A stretch of 45,410 nt of DNA, taken from Nocardia jinanensis. GTDB lineage: Bacteria; Actinomycetota; Actinomycetes; Mycobacteriales; Mycobacteriaceae. A program made the position numbers and the translations under genes. The notes under the pieces are model-generated. The model was not told the origin of the DNA, did not search any database, and was given only the letters and a program-made list of their open reading frames with translations. Location of the stretch: the NCBI RefSeq assembly GCF_014645735.1, contig NZ_BMMH01000034.1, positions 1 to 45,410 of the forward strand, in the 5' to 3' direction. Below, in pieces: positions 41,062-45,410 of the stretch (the stretch's first letter is position 1; each line of letters starts with the position of its first letter).

Positions 41062-41885
41062 GCGGTACGGCGGCGTAGCGTCGCTGCGCCCAGGCTCAGG
41101 GCCACGGCCGCGAATCCCGCCACGATCGCCAGGTCACGCCACATCAGCCCGGTGGGCTCGGTATGCACCGAGACTTCGTGCAGCGCGTCGACCGCGTAAC
41201 TCAGTGGCATCACATTGCTGATCACCTCCAGCCAGTCCGGCAGCTGGGAGCGGGGCACCAGCAGGCCGCACAGGAAGATCTGGGGTGCCGCCACCAGCGG
41301 CATGAACTGCACCGCCTGGAACTCGGTACGCGCGAACGCGCTGCACAGCAGTCCCAGCGCGACCCCCAAGATCGCGTCGACCATCGCGATCAGCACCACC
41401 CAGCCGGGATTTCCGGCCGCCTCCAGGCCCAGCAGACCGAACGACACCAGGCATGCCACCACCGCCTGGGCGGCGGCCGCGAGCGAGAACGCGCTCCCGT
41501 ATCCGCCCAGCAGATCGAGTTTGCTCAGCGGGGTGGTGAGCAGCCGTTCCAGCGTTCCCGAGGTGCGTTCGCGCTGCATGGCGATCGCGGTGATCAGGAA
41601 CATCACGATGAACGGCAGGATGCCGAGCATGCTGATCCCGACCCGGTCGAACAGGGTCGTTTCCTGGGCGGGAGTAGCCGGTACATCCTGGTAGACGAAG
41701 TAGAGCAGGGTCATCAGCAACGCCGGCACCACCAGGATCATCGCGACCGTCCGGTGGTCGTTGCGTAGCTGCCGCAATATCCGTGTGGTGGTCGCCAGAT
41801 ATGCCATACCCGGCCGGGGTCCGGGCCCGGCGGGCCCGTTCCGGCGGGTGTCCGTGGTCGCGGTCGATGCTCGCTGGTCGCTCAT
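41058..41885 (-). CDS. ABC-2 type permease (Rv1686c-like)
   Basis: 275 aa with six hydrophobic segments: first after a 45-residue cytosolic N terminus (MILVVPALLMTLLYFVY), then the characteristic ABC-2 region QRERTSGTLERLLTTPLSKLDLLGGY between helices 2 and 3. Exporter half that dimerises and works with the upstream ATPase. Overlaps the ATPase stop by ATGA. Substrate unknown, possibly drug or lipid. Confidence 0.92.
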   Translation of the reverse strand: MSDQRASTATTDTRRNGPAGPGPRPGMAYLATTTRILRQLRNDHRTVAMILVVPALLMTLLYFVYQDVPATPAQETTLFDRVGISMLGILPFIVMFLITAIAMQRERTSGTLERLLTTPLSKLDLLGGYGSAFSLAAAAQAVVACLVSFGLLGLEAAGNPGWVVLIAMVDAILGVALGLLCSAFARTEFQAVQFMPLVAAPQIFLCGLLVPRSQLPDWLEVISNVMPLSYAVDALHEVSVHTEPTGLMWRDLAIVAGFAAVALSLGAATLRRRTA

Positions 41886-42613
41886 GCCGGGGCTCCCATC
41901 GTGATGAGGGCGAGAAACGCCTGTTCCAGGTTCTGTTCACCAGTACATTCGCGGAGTTCGTCGGGACTCAGCTCGGCCAGCAGATCGCCCTCGCGCATGA
42001 GCAGCAACCGGTCGCAGTGTTCGGCCTCGTCCATCACATGGCTCGACACCAGCAGGGTTGTCCCGCCGTCCGCCAGTTCGTGGAACTGCTTCCACAGTTC
42101 CACTCGCAGAACCGGGTCCAATCCGACGGTCGGTTCGTCGAGGACGAGCAACTCCGGGCCGGCCACCAGCGCGCAGGCGAGGGAGGCGCGGGTCTGTTGC
42201 CCGCCGGACAGTTCGTCGCCGCGCTGCGATTGGTGATCCAGGAGCCCCACCGCGCTCAGCGCGGATTCGACGGCGTCCCGGTCACCGCCGTAGAGCGCCG
42301 CGAAATAGGCGACATTGTCGCGCACGCTGATATCGGCGTAGATGCTCGGCGCCTGGGTGACGTAGCCGATCCGCCGCCGTAACGCCGCGCTTCCCGCGGG
42401 CAGCCCAAGCGCGGTGATCTCCCCGGCGGCCACCAGTTGGGTGCCGACGATGCTCCGCATGAGCGTGGTCTTCCCGCAACCCGATGGGCCGAGCAGCCCG
42501 GTGATCGACCCCCGCGGGATGCTCAGCGAAATATCGTGCAGCACTTCCCGTTTGCCGCGGCGCACGGTGAGGTTGCGAACCTCCACCGCGGCCGGTGCGC
42601 TGGAATCGGACAT
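41882..42613 (-). CDS. ABC exporter ATP-binding protein (Rv1687c-like)
   Basis: 243 aa. Walker A GPSGCGKTT, signature LSGGQQTRASLACAL, Walker B LLVLDEPTVGLDP and switch His (SSHVMDEAEHCD). ATG 42613 has GGAGGCGG upstream. The much longer open frame upstream runs antisense through mpg and is not coding. First gene of the operon with the ABC-2 permease and TetR. Confidence 0.95.
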   Translation of the reverse strand: MSDSSAPAAVEVRNLTVRRGKREVLHDISLSIPRGSITGLLGPSGCGKTTLMRSIVGTQLVAAGEITALGLPAGSAALRRRIGYVTQAPSIYADISVRDNVAYFAALYGGDRDAVESALSAVGLLDHQSQRGDELSGGQQTRASLACALVAGPELLVLDEPTVGLDPVLRVELWKQFHELADGGTTLLVSSHVMDEAEHCDRLLLMREGDLLAELSPDELRECTGEQNLEQAFLALITMGAPA

Positions 42614-42637
42614 GATCCGCCTCCATTCATCCAGTGT

Positions 42638-42659
42638 TGAATTCATTGCTTGATGAATT
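42638..42659. promoter_or_regulatory. Operator palindrome of the ABC-TetR operon
   Basis: AATTCAT (42640-42646) and ATGAATT (42653-42659) are perfect arms around TGCTTG; TGAATTCA (42638-42645) is itself palindromic, and ATTCATC at 42625-42631 is an extra half-site. AT-rich and 25 nt ahead of the ATPase start: the probable target of the TetR protein. Confidence 0.6.
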
Positions 42660-42769
42660 ATTGGCTCAGCTCCGCGGCCACCGCAAGACCCGCGGCGGAT
42701 CGATTTGTCCACCCCGCTTTCGCCGACCAGCGCCCCGCCCCGCGGACCCGCGTGCCCGTCCGCGGCTGC

Positions 42770-42775
42770 GACAAT
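42770..42775 (+). promoter_or_regulatory. Leaderless promoter -10 box of mpg
   Basis: GACAAT at 42770-42775, 6 nt before the GTG at 42782. There is no ribosome site, so the mRNA probably begins at the GTG. Confidence 0.4.
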
Positions 42776-42781
42776 CCAGGC

Positions 42782-43402
42782 GTGAGTGCTGAGGAACTGG
42801 CTGTCGATCCGCTGACCGCAGCCCGGCGCCTGCTCGGCGCGACGCTGTGGTCCGGTCCGGTCGGCGCCCGCATCGTCGAGGTCGAGGCCTACGGTGGCGA
42901 TCCGGCCGGTCCCTGGCACGACCCCGCGGCGCACTCCGGTCGCGGCCGCACCCCGCGCAACGCGGTGATGTTCGGTCCACCGGGCCGGCTCTACTGCTAT
43001 TTCAGCTACGGCATGCACACCTGCGTGAACATCATCAGCGGGCCCGACGGTGTGGCGAGCGGTGTGCTGCTGCGGGCGGCCGAGATCGTCGCCGGTATCG
43101 ATACGGCCCGCAGCCGCCGGCCCGGCGCGCGCACCGATGCCGACCTGGCCCGAGGGCCCGGAAATCTGGGCAGCGCGCTCGGTATAGGTCTGAGCGACTA
43201 CGGCACCGATGTGTTCGATCCCGAGTCCCCGATCCGGCTGGATCTGCGCCGCCCGGTCGCCGCGGCCCGGATCGCCGCCGGGCCGCGCGTCGGTGTGAGC
43301 GCCGAGGCCGACCGCCCCTGGCGGGTCTGGTTGTCCGACTCGCCGGCGGTCTCCGCCTACCGCCGCAGCCCACGCGCGCCACGAATCGAGGAATCCGCCT
43401 GA
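42782..43402 (+). CDS. mpg: 3-methyladenine DNA glycosylase (AAG/MPG type, Rv1688-like)
   Basis: 206 aa. Base excision repair enzyme that removes alkylated purines. Family features: ARRLLGATLW, IVEVEAYGG (catalytic Glu region), DPAAHSGRGRTPRN, LYCYFSYGMHTCVNI and LARGPGNLGSALGI. The GTG at 42782 is chosen as the family start and leaderless; an in-frame ATG at 42650 would run through the promoter of the opposite operon. tyrS follows 228 nt downstream. Confidence 0.93.
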   Translation: MSAEELAVDPLTAARRLLGATLWSGPVGARIVEVEAYGGDPAGPWHDPAAHSGRGRTPRNAVMFGPPGRLYCYFSYGMHTCVNIISGPDGVASGVLLRAAEIVAGIDTARSRRPGARTDADLARGPGNLGSALGIGLSDYGTDVFDPESPIRLDLRRPVAAARIAAGPRVGVSAEADRPWRVWLSDSPAVSAYRRSPRAPRIEESA

Positions 43403-43630
43403 TCGGTCCCGGCGGCAGTGATGCCCGCACCGCGAGGTTTCGGACCACCTCCGGTGCGGTCGCGGAACCGGGCGATGACCGAGATCCGGGCCATCGACAG
43501 CCGTAGCGGAAGCCGCCGGGCCACGGCGGCGAGTGCCGGTCGTGAGGACCGGCTCCACCAGTGCCGCACCGCCGGGTGGCGATCCCGCACCGGCCGTTAT
43601 GCGGTTACGGACGTACGCGAAGATGGACCC

Positions 43631-44920
43631 GTGAGCAGCGACATCATCGACGAACTGACCTGGCGCGGTCTGATCGCGCAGTCCACCGACCTCGACGCGC
43701 TCCGGGAGGCGCTGGGCTCGGGCCCGCGCAATCTCTATGCCGGCTTCGATCCGACCGCGGCCAGTCTGCATGCCGGTCATCTGGTGCCACTGCTGGCGCT
43801 GAAACGTTTCCAGCAGGCGGGTCATCGCCCGATCGTGCTGGCCGGTGGTGCCACCGGTTTGATCGGCGACCCGCGCGAGGTCGGGGAGCGCACGATGAAC
43901 TCCGCCGATACCGTCGCCGCCTGGGCCGACCGGATCCGATCGCAGCTCCAGCGGTTCGTCGACCTGGACGATTCACCGACCGGCGCGCTCATCGTGAACA
44001 ACATGGACTGGACCGGCTCGCTGAGCACGATCGATTTCCTGCGCGATATCGGCAAGCATTTCTCGGTCAACGTGATGCTCGCCCGCGACACGGTCAAGCG
44101 CCGCCTGGACGGGGAGGGGATCTCCTACACCGAGTTCAGCTACATGCTGCTGCAGGCCAATGACTACCTGCAGTTGCGCCGTCAGCACGATTGCGTGCTG
44201 CAGGTGGGCGGCTCGGACCAGTGGGGCAACATCATCGCCGGTGTGGAACTGAACCGCCGTGTCGACGGCGCCGCTGTCCACGCGCTGACGGTTCCACTGG
44301 TGACCTCCGCCGACGGCAAGAAGTTCGGCAAGTCCACCGGCGGCGGAAGTCTCTGGCTCGACCCGGAACTGACCAGCCCCTACGCCTGGTACCAGTACTT
44401 CGTGAACACCGCCGACGCCGATGTCGTCCGATACCTGCGCTGGTTCACCTTCCTGGACCGCGCAGAGCTCGCCGAATTGGAGGAGGCGACCGCCGAGCGG
44501 CCGCACGCGCGCGAAGCGCAGCGCCGACTCGCGGTGGAAATGACCACGCTGGTGCACGGCGAGCAGAACACCCGCTCGGTGCAGTTGGCGAGCCAGGCGC
44601 TGTTCGGCCGCGGTGAACTCCGTGATCTCGACGAGCCGACCCTGGCTGCGGCGCTGCGGGAAGCGGCGGTGGACGGGGAGGTCGCCGAGGTCGTACCCGG
44701 GAGCGACACGATCGTCGATCTGCTCGTGGCCGCCGGCCTCTGCGAAAGTCGTGGTGCGGCCCGTCGAGCGGTCAACGAGGGGGGCGCATCGGTCAACAAC
44801 GAGCGCGTGAAAGACCTCGAGTGGACCCCGGAAAACAGCGACTACCTGCACGGACAATGGCTCGTATTGCGCCGGGGGAAGCGGAATTTCGGGGGTGCCC
44901 GGCGGGCTCCGGCGAATTGA
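43631..44920 (+). CDS. tyrS: Tyrosyl-tRNA synthetase
   Basis: 429 aa class I synthetase. The HIGH-type motif is HAGHL, after NLYAGFDPTAASL; KMSKS is KFGKS; tyrosine-binding residues lie in SYMLLQANDYLQL; the GGSDQWGN motif is intact. The C-terminal S4-like RNA-binding domain covers about 360-425 (SRGAARRAVNEGGASVNNE). GTG 43631 has no clear ribosome site and may be leaderless. Located before the rrn operon, as in fast-growing mycobacteria. Confidence 0.97.
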   Translation: MSSDIIDELTWRGLIAQSTDLDALREALGSGPRNLYAGFDPTAASLHAGHLVPLLALKRFQQAGHRPIVLAGGATGLIGDPREVGERTMNSADTVAAWADRIRSQLQRFVDLDDSPTGALIVNNMDWTGSLSTIDFLRDIGKHFSVNVMLARDTVKRRLDGEGISYTEFSYMLLQANDYLQLRRQHDCVLQVGGSDQWGNIIAGVELNRRVDGAAVHALTVPLVTSADGKKFGKSTGGGSLWLDPELTSPYAWYQYFVNTADADVVRYLRWFTFLDRAELAELEEATAERPHAREAQRRLAVEMTTLVHGEQNTRSVQLASQALFGRGELRDLDEPTLAAALREAAVDGEVAEVVPGSDTIVDLLVAAGLCESRGAARRAVNEGGASVNNERVKDLEWTPENSDYLHGQWLVLRRGKRNFGGARRAPAN

Positions 44921-44924
44921 TCTT

Positions 44925-44960
44925 GGTGGGCTGGGTCACAGTTCCGCGATCCAGCCCACC
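44925..44960 (+). terminator. Terminator of tyrS
   Basis: GGTGGGCTGG (44925-44934) and CCAGCCCACC (44951-44960) form a perfect 10-bp stem with a 16-nt loop, 4 nt after the tyrS stop. No U-tract. Confidence 0.75.
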
Positions 44961-45015
44961 GAATAGCCCCGCCGCAAGCCTCTGAACTGCGCAAACACAC
45001 TGTAGAAGCCGCGAT

Positions 45016-45044
45016 TTGACGTAGCGTTCCCCGCCGCGTAACTT
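45016..45044 (+). promoter_or_regulatory. rrn upstream promoter
   Basis: TTGACG (45016-45021), 17-nt spacer, TAACTT (45039-45044). Predicted start about 45051. Position between tyrS and the rRNA leader identifies it as an rrn promoter. Confidence 0.6.
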
Positions 45045-45171
45045 TATCCAAGTCAGAGCGACACGGACACCGACCAGGGGCCCGGAGTGAGGCGGAAACG
45101 CCGAGCCGGAGGGACCAGGGACAACGAGGTTGTACGATGAGCGCCTGGCGCGACCGGCCGAAGAGCGGAGT

Positions 45172-45200
45172 TTGACTCTGAGCCACTGGACGGTTAAGCT
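45172..45200 (+). promoter_or_regulatory. rrn downstream promoter
   Basis: TTGACT (45172-45177), 17-nt spacer, TAAGCT (45195-45200). Start predicted near 45207. This box pair closely matches rrn promoters of mycolic-acid bacteria. Confidence 0.75.
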
Positions 45201-45256
45201 AGAAAACCTGCCCCATTGAAGCCCTGGTTTACTCCAGTCGCTGAGATGTGTGCGTG

Positions 45257-45314
45257 TGTTCTTTGAGAACTCAATAGTGTGTTGATGAATGTCAGTGCCA
45301 AATATTTAATTTGG
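45257..45314 (+). promoter_or_regulatory. rrn leader antitermination region (boxA) and hairpin
   Basis: TGTTCTTTGAGAACTCAA at 45257-45274 followed by TAGTGTGTT is the conserved boxA region of actinobacterial rrn leaders, with the small stem GTTCT-ttg-AGAAC. CCAAAT-attta-ATTTGG (45298-45314) is a further hairpin. NusB/NusA bind such leaders to prevent early termination. The remaining leader to 45410 holds no gene; 16S should begin shortly after the window. Confidence 0.8.
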
Positions 45315-45410
45315 TTTCGGTTCTTCATACCCCCGTGTGGAGGCCGAACATTTAAGTCAGCTAAATTCCAGCTGGCGATTTGTTTTGCTAGGTTTTCGGA
45401 CTCTAGTTTG

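Noticed and set aside
1..45410. CRISPR arrays, tRNA genes, insertion sequences
   Set aside because: I saw no regularly spaced repeats, no tRNA-like T-arm plus acceptor stem in gaps, and no transposase-like frame.
45315..45410. Start of 16S rRNA
   Set aside because: The sequence is still leader; the usual 16S start (AGAGTTTGATC type) is not reached before the window ends.

Overview
The window is a GC-rich actinobacterial chromosome segment, most likely from Nocardia or a close mycolic-acid relative (inference). The basis is the conserved gene order as I remember it from Mycobacterium tuberculosis: pheS-pheT, then argCJBDFR with separate argG and argH. After these come an Rv1683-like hydrolase/AMP-binding fusion, an Rv1684-like Trm112 protein, an ATPase-permease-TetR operon (Rv1687c-Rv1685c-like), mpg and tyrS, with an rRNA operon leader directly after tyrS. 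A mycobacterial-type LexA box and many leaderless promoters fit the same group.

Layout: 1-3000, a DHA2 drug exporter converging on a GT87 mannosyltransferase. 3100-8500, pheST and two conserved unknown genes. 8600-10000, an accessory mini-operon: a PI3/4-kinase-like protein followed by two small genes, each joined by a 4-nt GTGA overlap. 10100-14470, mscL, a deazaflavin-type oxidoreductase, a chloramphenicol-exporter-like MFS gene with an attenuator leader, a GNAT, a membrane protein and a broken VOC gene containing a run of 15 G. 14598-20800, ppc, a pyridoxamine-phosphate-oxidase-like gene, azlCD with its divergent XRE-cupin regulator, and a crotonase-family gene open in frame with an SOS-controlled 13E12/DUF222 remnant. 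21100-30930, the arginine genes, with two nearly identical ArgR/promoter elements before argC and argG; between argR and argG lie a kinase fragment and a 48-residue peptide gene. 31300-40400, idi, the Rv1683-like fusion and a four-gene sugar-transfer locus (WecE-type aminotransferase, GT2, GT-C/YfhO-like protein, GtrA). 40170-44920, the Rv1684-tyrS block. 44920-45410, a terminator and the rrn leader with two promoters and boxA; the 16S gene itself lies beyond the window.

How the genes work together: argCJBDFR is a tightly overlapped operon whose last gene encodes its own arginine-responsive regulator; argG and argH complete the pathway. The sugar locus looks like a three-component glycosylation system (lipid-linked sugar synthase, flippase, GT-C transferase) plus an enzyme making a 4-amino-4,6-dideoxy sugar, probably for the cell envelope. 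The most novel parts are the kinase mini-operon with its unlisted 39-codon gene, the poly-G tract, the 48-residue peptide and the sugar locus. All functional statements come from reading sequence motifs; no database search was possible.
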